Shown: positions 1 to 5,790 of the stretch, in pieces
Position numbering within the stretch: the stretch's first letter is position 1
How the letters are laid out: every line of letters begins with the position of its first letter
The notes under the pieces: model-generated
The model's input: the letters and a program-made list of their open reading frames with translations, nothing else
Databases searched by the model: none
What the model was told of the DNA's origin: nothing
Origin: Oscillospiraceae bacterium
GTDB lineage: Bacteria; Bacillota; Clostridia; Oscillospirales; Oscillospiraceae
Assembly: GCA_016287555.1 (NCBI GenBank)
Contig: JAEFAK010000038.1
Location: 1 to 12,235, forward strand
Reading direction: 5' to 3'
DNA length: 12,235 nt
Position numbers and translations under genes: made by a program

Positions 1-722
1 TACTGGACCTGCACGATGACGATGCCGCCGGAGTTGTGCGCCGCCGCCGCGACGGAGAGACCCTCGTTTATGATGCCCTCGTTCATGAAGGAGATATTGC
101 CGTTTTCGTCCGCGACGGTGCCGCGCAGGAGCGCGACGTCGAGCGGGAAGGATTTATAGTAGAGGTACTCCTCGCCGTCGAAGTGGACGAGCTCGGCGAC
201 GTCGGAGTCCGTGCACTCGTTCATGCGTCCGCCCTCGAGACGGGGGTCGACGAAGGTGCCGAGGCCGACCTTGCTCAGCAGGCCGGGACGGCCCGCGGCG
301 ATCTCGCGCCAGAGGCTGACGGCGATGCCCTGCGGCAGGCACCAGCTCTTGAGCTGATTCTTCGTGGCCTGCGCGAGCAGACCTGCGGCGCTGCCGACGT
401 GGGCGCCGTACCACTTGGCGACGAGGCCGGGTCCCGCCTCGCCGAGACGGGAAAGACCGCGCACGCCGACCTCTTTCGGGTCGAGCGGGGTCTCTCTGGG
501 ATTGAGGTCCCATCCGTCAAAGGAATTGCCGACGCCCCAGTCGCCCATGGCGCTGCCCTGATGCAGCTCCAGATCGCGGGGGTGACCGGTCGCCTTGAAG
601 TTATCGCGGATGGCGCAGACGACTTCCTCGGGGAAGCCGGAGAGGCCCATGCCGGCGACGCCGATCGAGGCTCCGTCCTTGATGAGCTTGGCGGCCTCGG
701 CGGCAGTGATGAATTTAGCCAT
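1..722 (-). CDS. Acetate/propionate-type CoA-transferase, N-terminal 240 residues (3' end outside window)
   Basis: This family I CoA-transferase (PF01144; propionate CoA-transferase/YdiF-like) moves CoA between short-chain acyl-CoA and a free acid such as acetate in the cytoplasm. The ATG at 722-720 sits behind a strong CAGGAGGG at 735-728, and the frame is open to the left edge. Seen residues: an N-terminal ITAAEAAKLIKDG helix, the glycine-rich GVAGMGLSGFPEEV (residues 21-34), GTFVDPRLEGGRMN (155-168), ALLRGTVADENGNISF (197-212) and NSGGIVIVQVQ (230-240), which match the order in Pct proteins as I remember them. The catalytic glutamate is expected in the C-terminal half, which is not in the window. 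The full family length is about 520 residues. Between GSAMGDW (57-62) and GAHVG (106-110) the segment looks roughly 25 residues longer than in Clostridium propionicum Pct. The gene is transcribed divergently from the transporter operon. The family is confident; the physiological acid is unknown. Confidence 0.9.
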   Translation of the reverse strand, partial: MAKFITAAEAAKLIKDGASIGVAGMGLSGFPEEVVCAIRDNFKATGHPRDLELHQGSAMGDWGVGNSFDGWDLNPRETPLDPKEVGVRGLSRLGEAGPGLVAKWYGAHVGSAAGLLAQATKNQLKSWCLPQGIAVSLWREIAAGRPGLLSKVGLGTFVDPRLEGGRMNECTDSDVAELVHFDGEEYLYYKSFPLDVALLRGTVADENGNISFMNEGIINEGLSVAAAAHNSGGIVIVQVQ

Positions 723-736
723 AAATACCCTCCTGT

Positions 737-754
737 TTGCCCTCGAGCGGGCAA
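737..754. promoter_or_regulatory. Small hairpin in the 5' UTR next to the CoA-transferase ribosome binding site
   Basis: TTGCCC at 737-742 and GGGCAA at 749-754 form a perfect 6-bp inverted repeat around a six-base centre. In the minus-strand mRNA this hairpin ends one base or so before the CAGGAGGG ribosome binding site. It could influence ribosome access or mRNA stability. Only the inverted repeat is seen; a function is inference. Confidence 0.35.
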
Positions 755-793
755 TTTATTCGTTCGTTCGCAAGAAAACCGGATAATATAATC

Positions 794-822
794 AGTATAC
801 TCCCACTCGCGTTTTATGGCAA
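794..822 (-). promoter_or_regulatory. Sigma-A-type promoter for the CoA-transferase gene
   Basis: On the minus strand a TTGCCA -35 (plus 817-822) is separated by exactly 17 bases from a TATACT -10 (plus 794-799). Transcription should start near 787, giving a 5' UTR of about 65 bases before the ATG at 722. Both hexamers are close to consensus and there is no competing gene, so this is the likely promoter. Confidence 0.75.
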
Positions 823-841
823 GAAAAAACGAACGCGGCCG

Positions 842-889
842 GGAAAGAAAAAGAGGGTCATTTTGCTTCTGCACATGTTTTTTCTTTCC
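842..889. repeat. Purine/pyrimidine inverted repeat between the divergent promoters
   Basis: GGAAAGAAAAA at 842-852 is repeated in perfect inverted form as TTTTTCTTTCC at 879-889, with 26 bases between. It lies upstream of both divergent promoters, about 20 bases beyond the minus-strand -35 and 38 bases before the plus-strand -35. It might be a regulator site or the relic of a weak terminator. No G+C-rich core is present, so a stable RNA hairpin is unlikely. Function is unknown. Confidence 0.4.
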
Positions 890-918
890 GTTTGCAGCCC
901 TCTCCCGCCGCATAATTG

Positions 919-936
919 GAAAAAGCTTGCTTTTTC
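919..936. promoter_or_regulatory. Perfect 8-2-8 dyad over the transporter -35 element (candidate operator)
   Basis: GAAAAAGC at 919-926 and GCTTTTTC at 929-936 are perfect inverted copies around a two-base centre. The right half contains most of the TTGCTT -35 hexamer at 927-932. A dyad of this size placed on a -35 is the usual layout of a dimeric repressor site. A two-base centre is too tight for a full RNA hairpin, and the dyad lies upstream of the predicted start, so a DNA-binding role is preferred. The bound protein is not known. Confidence 0.5.
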
Positions 937-955
937 GGCCCGGGTGTGGTATAAA
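927..955 (+). promoter_or_regulatory. Sigma-A-type promoter of the ABC transporter operon
   Basis: TTGCTT at 927-932 is followed after exactly 17 bases by TATAAA at 950-955. Transcription should begin at about 961-963, so the mRNA would carry about 135 bases of leader before the permease ATG at 1098. The -35 is embedded in the dyad at 919-936. Confidence 0.75.
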
Positions 956-961
956 CACAAT

Positions 962-1079
962 AGCTCCGCAGGAAGCGGGGCGTGCGGGGCTGAAGCGCCG
1001 CGTTTCCCGGGCGAACACTGGATTGTATGTTATGAAGGCATACGGATTTTCTGAGGAAAAGCCGTATGCCTTATTTTTT
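962..1079 (+). promoter_or_regulatory. Structured leader RNA of the transporter operon (unidentified riboswitch or attenuator)
   Basis: Between the predicted start of transcription and the terminator lie two further hairpins. The first pairs CTCCGC (964-969) with GCGGGG (975-980) around AGGAA, with one G-U pair. The second pairs GCGGGGC (984-990) with GCGCCGC (995-1001) around TGAA, with one internal mismatch. A single-stranded stretch with GGGCGAACACTGG (1009-1021) follows, then the terminator. GTATG at 1025-1029 copies the GTATG of the terminator right arm (1064-1068) and could pair with CATAC (1039-1043) of the left arm as a short antiterminator. I could not match it to a known riboswitch: the cobalamin B12 box is not visible. 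Promoter, folded RNA, terminator and importer genes in this order is a typical arrangement for ligand-controlled attenuation, but no ligand can be assigned. Confidence 0.5.
1035..1079 (+). terminator. Intrinsic terminator upstream of the transporter genes (attenuator)
   Basis: GGCATACGGATTTTC at 1037-1051 pairs with GAAAAGCCGTATGCC at 1056-1070 around a TGAG loop, with one A-G mismatch at 1046/1061. AA at 1035-1036 can extend the stem with TT. The T-rich tract TTATTTTTT (1071-1079) follows at once on the plus strand only, so it acts rightward. It lies after the promoter at 927-955 and 18 bases before the permease ATG. Without regulation it should stop most transcripts before the operon, so read-through must be controlled or partial. 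Confidence 0.75.
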
Positions 1080-1097
1080 GCTGTTTCGGAGCGCTTG

Positions 1098-2153
1098 ATG
1101 AGGATAAGACAGGCACATACCGGCCGCCGCAAGGCCGCCGTCATAATCATACTCGCCGCCGCGGTGGTCGTGCTGGCGTTCCTCTGCCTTTTTGCGGGAT
1201 CGTCGGGCATGACCATATCCGACTGCTTCGCCGCGCTCGCGAAAAAGGGGACTGCGGCGCAAAACCGCATCATCTGGAATATCCGCATCCCGCGCGTGAT
1301 CGCGGCGATCATTGCCGGCGCGGGGCTCTCCGTCTCCGGCCTCGTCATGCAGACGACGCTCTCGAATACGATGGCCTCGCCCTCGACGCTCGGCGTATCG
1401 AACGCGGCCGTTTTCGGGGCCAACCTCTCGCTCATCGCGTTCGCGGGCGGGTATCTGAGCGTCGGGCACAACGCCTCGGATTATTCCTTCGGCGGAAATC
1501 CCTTCGCGACGTCCGCCGTCGCCTTCGTCTTCGCGCTGCTCTCCGTCCTGCTCATTCTCGGCCTCTGCCGCGTGCGCGCGTTTTCTCCGGGCGTGGTCGT
1601 GCTGGCGGGCATAGCCATGGGCTCTGTATGGACGGCGGGGACGACGATACTGCAGTTTTACGCGACCGACGTCGGCCTCTCGGCGGCGGTCATCTGGAGC
1701 TTCGGCGACCTCGGCCGCGCGACCTACGCGACCGACCTCATCATGCTCGCCGTCGTCGCCGTCGGGACGGTCTTTTTCGCGCTCATGTCCTGGCGCTACA
1801 ACGCGCTTTTGAGCGGCGACGCCGCCGCGCGCACCATGGGCGTCAACGTCGACAGACTGCGCTTTTTCTCGCTTCTGCTCGCTTCGATGATAACGGCCGT
1901 GTGCGTCTCGTTCCTCGGGATCATCGGCTTCGTCGGCATCATCTGCCCGCATACGATAAAGAAGCTCATCGGGCAGGATCACAGATTTTCGACCCCGGCC
2001 TCGCTCCTCGCGGGGAGCCTGCTGCTGCTTCTGGCCGACACCTTCGCCCGCAGCGTCGGGCACGGCTCGGCTCTCCCCGTCGGCGCGATAACGACGCTGC
2101 TCGGCGCCCCGTTCTTCGTCGCCGTTATCCTCGCGGGAAGGAGGGAAAGCTGA
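1098..2153 (+). CDS. FecCD-family ABC importer permease (iron-siderophore/heme/cobalamin class)
   Basis: This is the membrane subunit of a type II ABC importer (BtuC/FecCD, PF01032), 351 residues, which would form a homodimer with the ATPase encoded next. Family motifs are RIPRVIAAIIAGAGLSVSG (residues 63-81), MASPSTLGV (92-100), GFVGIICPH (277-285) and LPVGAITTLLGAPFF (326-340), with hydrophobic segments throughout. The chosen ATG at 1098 has GGAG at 1088-1091, six bases upstream. The frame is open back to 816, and an in-frame ATG at 1032 would add 22 residues, but those codons form the terminator hairpin and lack a good ribosome binding site. The stop overlaps the ATPase start by one base (TGATG), so the two are coupled. 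The substrate could be a siderophore, heme, a corrinoid, or an oxyanion as in the MolBC branch; the permease alone does not decide. Confidence 0.9.
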   Translation: MRIRQAHTGRRKAAVIIILAAAVVVLAFLCLFAGSSGMTISDCFAALAKKGTAAQNRIIWNIRIPRVIAAIIAGAGLSVSGLVMQTTLSNTMASPSTLGVSNAAVFGANLSLIAFAGGYLSVGHNASDYSFGGNPFATSAVAFVFALLSVLLILGLCRVRAFSPGVVVLAGIAMGSVWTAGTTILQFYATDVGLSAAVIWSFGDLGRATYATDLIMLAVVAVGTVFFALMSWRYNALLSGDAAARTMGVNVDRLRFFSLLLASMITAVCVSFLGIIGFVGIICPHTIKKLIGQDHRFSTPASLLAGSLLLLLADTFARSVGHGSALPVGAITTLLGAPFFVAVILAGRRES

Positions 2154-2929
2154 TGCTCGAAGTGCGCGATCTGCGCTTTGCGTATTCAAGGCGCTCCGAG
2201 CCCGTCCTGCGCGGAGTCAGCCTCTCCCTTGCCGACGGCGAGGTCGGCATCGTCCTCGGACGCAACGGCTCCGGAAAGACGACGCTTTTTTCCAATATCC
2301 TCGGCATCAATTCGCCCTCGTCCGGCTCCATCACCTTCGACGGGACGGATATTCTGAAGCTCTCGCGCCGCGAGCGGGCGAAGATGATCGCCTACGTCCC
2401 GCAGGATATCCGCTTCGGCGCGCTGACGGTCTTCGACTCCGTCCTCATGGGCCGCGTCGCCCGCTTCGGGCTGACGGCCGGCGAGGAGGACAGGGAGGCA
2501 GCTCGCCGCGTCCTCGAGGACGTGGGGCTGACCGAGCTCGCGGAGCGGACGGTCACGGAACTCTCCGGCGGCGAGCGGCAGAAGGTCGCCATAGCGCGCG
2601 CCCTCGCGCAGGAGCCTCGCCTGCTCGTCCTCGACGAGCCGACGGGAAACCTCGATATTGCCAACGAGCGCCTTATCCTCGAGGAGGCGCGAAAGCTCGC
2701 GCGCAGCCGCGGCATCGGCGTCCTCAGCTCCCTGCACGATCTCAACCGCGCCCTCGGCTTCGGCGACCGTTTGTTTTTCATAAAGGACGGGATCGTCAAA
2801 TATGACTGCCGCCGCGGCGACGTGACGGCCGACATGATAAACGACGTTTTCGGCGGCCGCGTCCGCATGATAGATTTTGAAGGCGAAAAAATAGTTATAG
2901 ACGAAAAAATAACGGAGGAAGAAACATGA
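2153..2929 (+). CDS. ABC importer ATP-binding protein (FecE/BtuD type)
   Basis: The 258-residue cytoplasmic ATPase powers the importer. Seen motifs: Walker A GRNGSGKTT (residues 36-44), Q-loop VPQD with Q84, signature LSGGERQK (137-144), Walker B RLLVLDEP (156-163) with a D-loop just after it, and the switch histidine H195 in SSLHDLN. All catalytic elements are intact and the length is typical. The C-terminal 20 or so residues are charged and variable. The ATG at 2153 shares one base with the permease stop and is preceded by GGAAGGAGG inside the permease gene. The last four bases overlap the next start (ATGA), so permease, ATPase and binding protein should be made from one message. The FecE-like family is clear; the substrate is set by the binding protein. 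Confidence 0.93.
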   Translation: MLEVRDLRFAYSRRSEPVLRGVSLSLADGEVGIVLGRNGSGKTTLFSNILGINSPSSGSITFDGTDILKLSRRERAKMIAYVPQDIRFGALTVFDSVLMGRVARFGLTAGEEDREAARRVLEDVGLTELAERTVTELSGGERQKVAIARALAQEPRLLVLDEPTGNLDIANERLILEEARKLARSRGIGVLSSLHDLNRALGFGDRLFFIKDGIVKYDCRRGDVTADMINDVFGGRVRMIDFEGEKIVIDEKITEEET

Positions 2930-4152
2930 AAAGAATAGCTGCGATCATCCTCGCGCTCGCGCTTTGCCTGACGCTCTGCGCCTGCGCGGCGAAGCCCGCT
3001 CCCGCACCGACTCAGGAGCCGACCGCCGCCCCGACGGCTGCTCCGACGGCCGAGCCCACCGCTGAGCCCGAGCCTTCCGAGCCTCCCGCGCCCGCCGAGA
3101 TCACCGTAACGGACATGATAGGCAGAGAGGTCACGGTCGTCCCCGGCACGTATCAGAGAGTCGTCTGCATCGGCGCCGGCGCGCTCAGGATGTACTGCTA
3201 CGTCGGCGATACGGCGCTTCTGTGCGGCGTCGAGGACATCGACAATACCTCGCTCGCCGAGCGTCCCAAGATGTTCGACGGCGTCGGCAGGCCCTACCTC
3301 ATAGCCTTTGAGGACGTCTTCAAGACCCTGCCCTCCTGCGGCGTCGGCGGCCCGAACGCCCAGACCGCGGAGGCCGAGAAGATACTCTCCTGCGACCCCG
3401 ATATCGTCATCTCCGAGTTTGAGGACGCCGACAAGGAGGATGCTCTGCAGGAGCAGCTCGGCGTGCCCGTCATAACGATGAAGGCCGGCCCGCAGGGCGT
3501 GTTTGACGAGACGTTCGCAGGCTCCATGAACCTGCTCGGCCTGATCTTCGGGCGCGAAGAGCGCGCCACGGAGCTTCTCGCCTACGTCGATGCCGAGAAG
3601 ACCGAGATAGCCGCGCGCACCGCCGACCTGACCGGAGGCCCCTCCGTCTACATCTGCGGCCTCGGCAACTGGGGCACCGCCAACCACCTCTCCACCATGC
3701 CCAACTACGCCTCCTTCGCCGTCGCCAACATAACCAACGCCGCGGCCGACCTTGAGGGCAGGGGCGTGCGCACGATAGAGGAGGAGATGTTCGTCGCGCT
3801 CGGCGACAAGATGGACATGATCATCATGGACGCCGCCGCCGTCAAGAACATAAAGCCCGCCTTTGCCGAGGATCCGACCATGTTCGATACCTGCAAGGCG
3901 TGGGCGGACGGCGAGGTCTATCTCCAGATGGCCTTCAACGCCTACTACACCAACTTCGAGCTCCAGCTCATCAACACCTGGTTCGCCGCCAAGACGGCCT
4001 GGCCCGAGGCCTTCGAGGATATAGACATGACCGCCAAGACCGACGAGGTCACCGAGGCCTTCCTCGGCGCGACGCTGGCCGAGAAGCTCTTCGCCTATCC
4101 CAACAGCTTCGGCGGCTATCAGAAGATCGACACCGAGACCTTCTTCGGCTGA
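2926..4152 (+). CDS. Substrate-binding lipoprotein of the ABC importer (TroA/HemV-2-like fold)
   Basis: The 408-residue extracytoplasmic receptor captures the ligand and delivers it to the permease. Residues 1-20 form a lipoprotein signal peptide ending in lipobox LCAC with C20 as the lipidated cysteine. Residues 22-57 are an Ala/Pro/Thr/Glu-rich linker with repeated TAAP/TAEP units. The binding domain starts near ITVTDMIGREVTVV (59-72). GRPYLIAFEDVFKTLPSCG, the DPDIVI strand and the late LQMAFNAYYTNFELQLINT stretch resemble the HemV-2 subgroup of periplasmic-binding proteins (PF01497). This family includes receptors for iron chelates, heme, corrinoids and, in MolA, molybdate and tungstate, so the ligand is open. 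The ATG at 2926 overlaps the ATPase stop and has GGAGG at 2914-2918. It is the last gene of the operon, 18 bases before a terminator. Confidence 0.88.
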   Translation: MKRIAAIILALALCLTLCACAAKPAPAPTQEPTAAPTAAPTAEPTAEPEPSEPPAPAEITVTDMIGREVTVVPGTYQRVVCIGAGALRMYCYVGDTALLCGVEDIDNTSLAERPKMFDGVGRPYLIAFEDVFKTLPSCGVGGPNAQTAEAEKILSCDPDIVISEFEDADKEDALQEQLGVPVITMKAGPQGVFDETFAGSMNLLGLIFGREERATELLAYVDAEKTEIAARTADLTGGPSVYICGLGNWGTANHLSTMPNYASFAVANITNAAADLEGRGVRTIEEEMFVALGDKMDMIIMDAAAVKNIKPAFAEDPTMFDTCKAWADGEVYLQMAFNAYYTNFELQLINTWFAAKTAWPEAFEDIDMTAKTDEVTEAFLGATLAEKLFAYPNSFGGYQKIDTETFFG

Positions 4153-4170
4153 TACCTGCATCGACGCTCT

Positions 4171-4203
4171 GGGCCCGCGCACGCTGTGCGCGGGCCCTTT
4201 TTT
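4171..4203 (+). terminator. Intrinsic terminator of the ABC transporter operon
   Basis: GGGCCCGCGCAC at 4171-4182 and GTGCGCGGGCCC at 4186-4197 form a perfect 12-bp GC-rich stem with a GCT loop, followed by six T at 4198-4203. It begins 18 bases after the lipoprotein stop and is among the clearest signals in the window. Confidence 0.95.
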
Positions 4204-4217
4204 GCGCTCTGAACGTC

Positions 4218-4246
4218 TTGCCATTTTTCGGGCGGGAGAGTAAAAT
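4218..4246 (+). promoter_or_regulatory. Sigma-A-type promoter of the glycosidase-like gene pair
   Basis: TTGCCA at 4218-4223 is followed after 17 bases by TAAAAT at 4241-4246. It sits just after the preceding terminator and about 40 bases before the first start codon, with the expected start of transcription near 4253. No dyad or repeat overlaps it. Confidence 0.7.
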
Positions 4247-4292
4247 AGAAGCGTCAAAACGCGATAATTCTGACCGGAAAGGAATGAACGCA

Positions 4293-5789
4293 ATGAGAGT
4301 CAAAGATCTGCCTCTCCGCTTCCCGACGGACCCGTACTGCCGCGCGCTCACGCGCCTGATGCTGTGCGTGGACGACGAGAGCGGAGACCTTTTTATCGGC
4401 GTCACGCCCGACGGGACGCAGGCCGGGCGCGACATGCTCGCGCGGCTGAGCCCCTGCCGCGGCGAGGAGGTCCTGCCCTATACCGTCGCGCAGGAAAACG
4501 GCGCGATAGTCCTTTCCTGCGGGGAAGGTAAGGCGCGCCTCGCGTTGGCGAAGCCCGACCGCGTCGTCATCGAGGCCGAGGGCATATCCCTCCTGCTCGG
4601 CAAGGGCAAGTCCGCTGCCGTCTTCATGGGCGGCGGCAACGCCGTCGACGACGCGCTGCCCGGCGCGCTGTACGTCAACGCCGGCGTGCGCGTACGCGTC
4701 CTTGCCCGCGTCGGGAGCACGTCAGTCCGCTCATCCTGGGACCTCAACGCGCTTGCCGACCCCGATCCCCGCGTCTTCATGCACCCGGACGCGGCGGGCA
4801 AGCTGAAGGTCGAGATGTTCGCCTCCGACTTCGACGAGCTCCCGCCCGAGGACGAGGCGAGCATCGACGCCGCCGTCAAAGAGACGCTCGACGAGTTCGG
4901 CCGTTTCCTCGACGGGCTCTGCGCCCCTCCGAAGGACGCGGAAGCTCTCCGCGCGGCCTATATAGCGTGGTCCGCCCTGCAGCCGCCTCGCCGCCTCGCC
5001 GCGCCGCAGATCTCCGCGCCCGTTTATGTCCAAAACCGCAGAAAGCTCGGCACGGCGAAGCTCTCGGACAATGTCCTGCTCGCCGCGCTGCTGGCCGATC
5101 CCGGCGAGGCCGCCGGGAGGCTGCGCGCGTTCCTCGCCCTCGAAAACGGCGAGGGCGCCGTCCCCTGCGAGGCGGACAACCGCCGCAGGCTCTATGAATC
5201 GGAGCTGCCCCTGTTCGGCGTGGTCTTCAGCGCTCGCCCGGACGTTCTCGGAGCGCTCACTGAAGCCGACTTCGAGGCGCTTTACCGCGCGCTCGGCTGG
5301 TGGCGCGAATTCAGATACTGCTCCGAGCGCGGCCTGTTTTACTATCTGCACAGATACGAGCCGGGCTGCGGGCCGAAGGCGCCGTTTTCCGAAAACGCGC
5401 CGGAGTTCGCCGTCGAGCTCAACGTCTGCATGCTGCTCTGGCTCTCCGCCATGGCCGACCTCGCCGACCGGCTCGGAAGGCCCGAGGCCGCCGAGCTGCG
5501 CGAGGCGCGGGAAAGGCTCTCCGCGGAGCTGCCGAAGCTCGGGGAGCGCGGCTTCGACGCCGCCGGAAACGAGCTCGCCGACGACAGGGGAGGCTCCTGC
5601 TTCCGCCTGCTGCTCGGGAAGAAAGAGACGCCGGAGCGCATCCCGGCAGCATACGCGCTGCCGCTCATCATCGGCGCTCCGAACGGCGCCGATCTCGCCG
5701 CGAAGGCCCGCGTACGCGGCGGCAGGGTGCTTTCTCTGCGCCGCGCGCTGATGCTGCTCGCGGCCGATTTTGCGGAAAGGAGGGGCTGA
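4293..5789 (+). CDS. Degenerate, shortened relative of the MGH1/GH63-like glycosidase encoded next
   Basis: The 498-residue cytoplasmic protein has no signal peptide. I do not recognise it as a named enzyme. Residues 1-200 look like a beta-rich N-terminal domain and 215-490 an alpha-helical barrel. By eye it follows the next protein: AYIAWSALQPPR (222-233) against VYTVWCHVMKPR, LLADPGEAAGRLRAFLALENGEGAVP against MLGDPKTAFDLIEAMFLYQNPVNGALP, and YEPGCGPKAPFSE (355-367) against TEAGMDDASIFAK. The paired aspartates of the second protein are replaced by G and P/K here, and the chain ends about 100 residues earlier. It may therefore be a non-catalytic partner, a sugar-binding protein or a decaying duplicate. 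The frame is intact, so it is not an obvious pseudogene. ATG 4293 was preferred because AAAGGA (4278-4283) is nine bases upstream; ATG 4284 touches that site. The stop is one base before the next gene. Confidence 0.6.
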   Translation: MRVKDLPLRFPTDPYCRALTRLMLCVDDESGDLFIGVTPDGTQAGRDMLARLSPCRGEEVLPYTVAQENGAIVLSCGEGKARLALAKPDRVVIEAEGISLLLGKGKSAAVFMGGGNAVDDALPGALYVNAGVRVRVLARVGSTSVRSSWDLNALADPDPRVFMHPDAAGKLKVEMFASDFDELPPEDEASIDAAVKETLDEFGRFLDGLCAPPKDAEALRAAYIAWSALQPPRRLAAPQISAPVYVQNRRKLGTAKLSDNVLLAALLADPGEAAGRLRAFLALENGEGAVPCEADNRRRLYESELPLFGVVFSARPDVLGALTEADFEALYRALGWWREFRYCSERGLFYYLHRYEPGCGPKAPFSENAPEFAVELNVCMLLWLSAMADLADRLGRPEAAELREARERLSAELPKLGERGFDAAGNELADDRGGSCFRLLLGKKETPERIPAAYALPLIIGAPNGADLAAKARVRGGRVLSLRRALMLLAADFAERRG

Positions 5790-5790
5790 G

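Larger units (their letters stand above)
723..1097. other. Divergent intergenic regulatory region
   Basis: This 375-base stretch between the divergent CoA-transferase and transporter genes contains no convincing protein gene. It is visibly richer in A and T than the flanking genes. It holds the two promoters, a purine-rich inverted repeat at 842-889, the -35 dyad at 919-936, and a leader with three hairpins from 964 to 1079, each listed separately. Reading frames across it are extensions of neighbouring genes and lack ribosome binding sites. Confidence 0.8.

Noticed and set aside
36..791. Plus-strand open frame of 251 codons at the left edge
   Set aside because: It is the antisense shadow of the CoA-transferase, which runs off the window and therefore has no stop here.
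782..799. Fur-box-like sequence GATAATATAATCAGTATA
   Set aside because: It matches the Fur 19-mer only with a one-base deletion that breaks dyad phasing, and it overlaps the CoA-transferase -10, whose AT-rich bases explain much of the match.
962..1035. Cobalamin or ZTP riboswitch in the transporter leader
   Set aside because: No B12 box is visible. GGCGAACA recalls the ZTP core, but the paired downstream element is missing and the genes are not purine or folate related.
1071..2189. Open frame of 372 codons on the minus strand opposite the permease
   Set aside because: The translation is Arg/Asp/Glu-rich shadow sequence; the plus strand encodes a clear FecCD permease.
2986..3093. Short repeats GACGGCTGCTCC-like in the lipoprotein gene as a possible repeat element
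   Set aside because: They are codon repeats of the Ala/Pro/Thr linker after the lipidated cysteine, a common feature of clostridial lipoproteins.
2392..4293. Open frame of 633 codons on the minus strand opposite the ATPase and binding-protein genes
   Set aside because: It is the antisense shadow of strongly supported genes in GC-rich DNA, has low-complexity Gly/Arg/Val-rich composition and no ribosome binding site.
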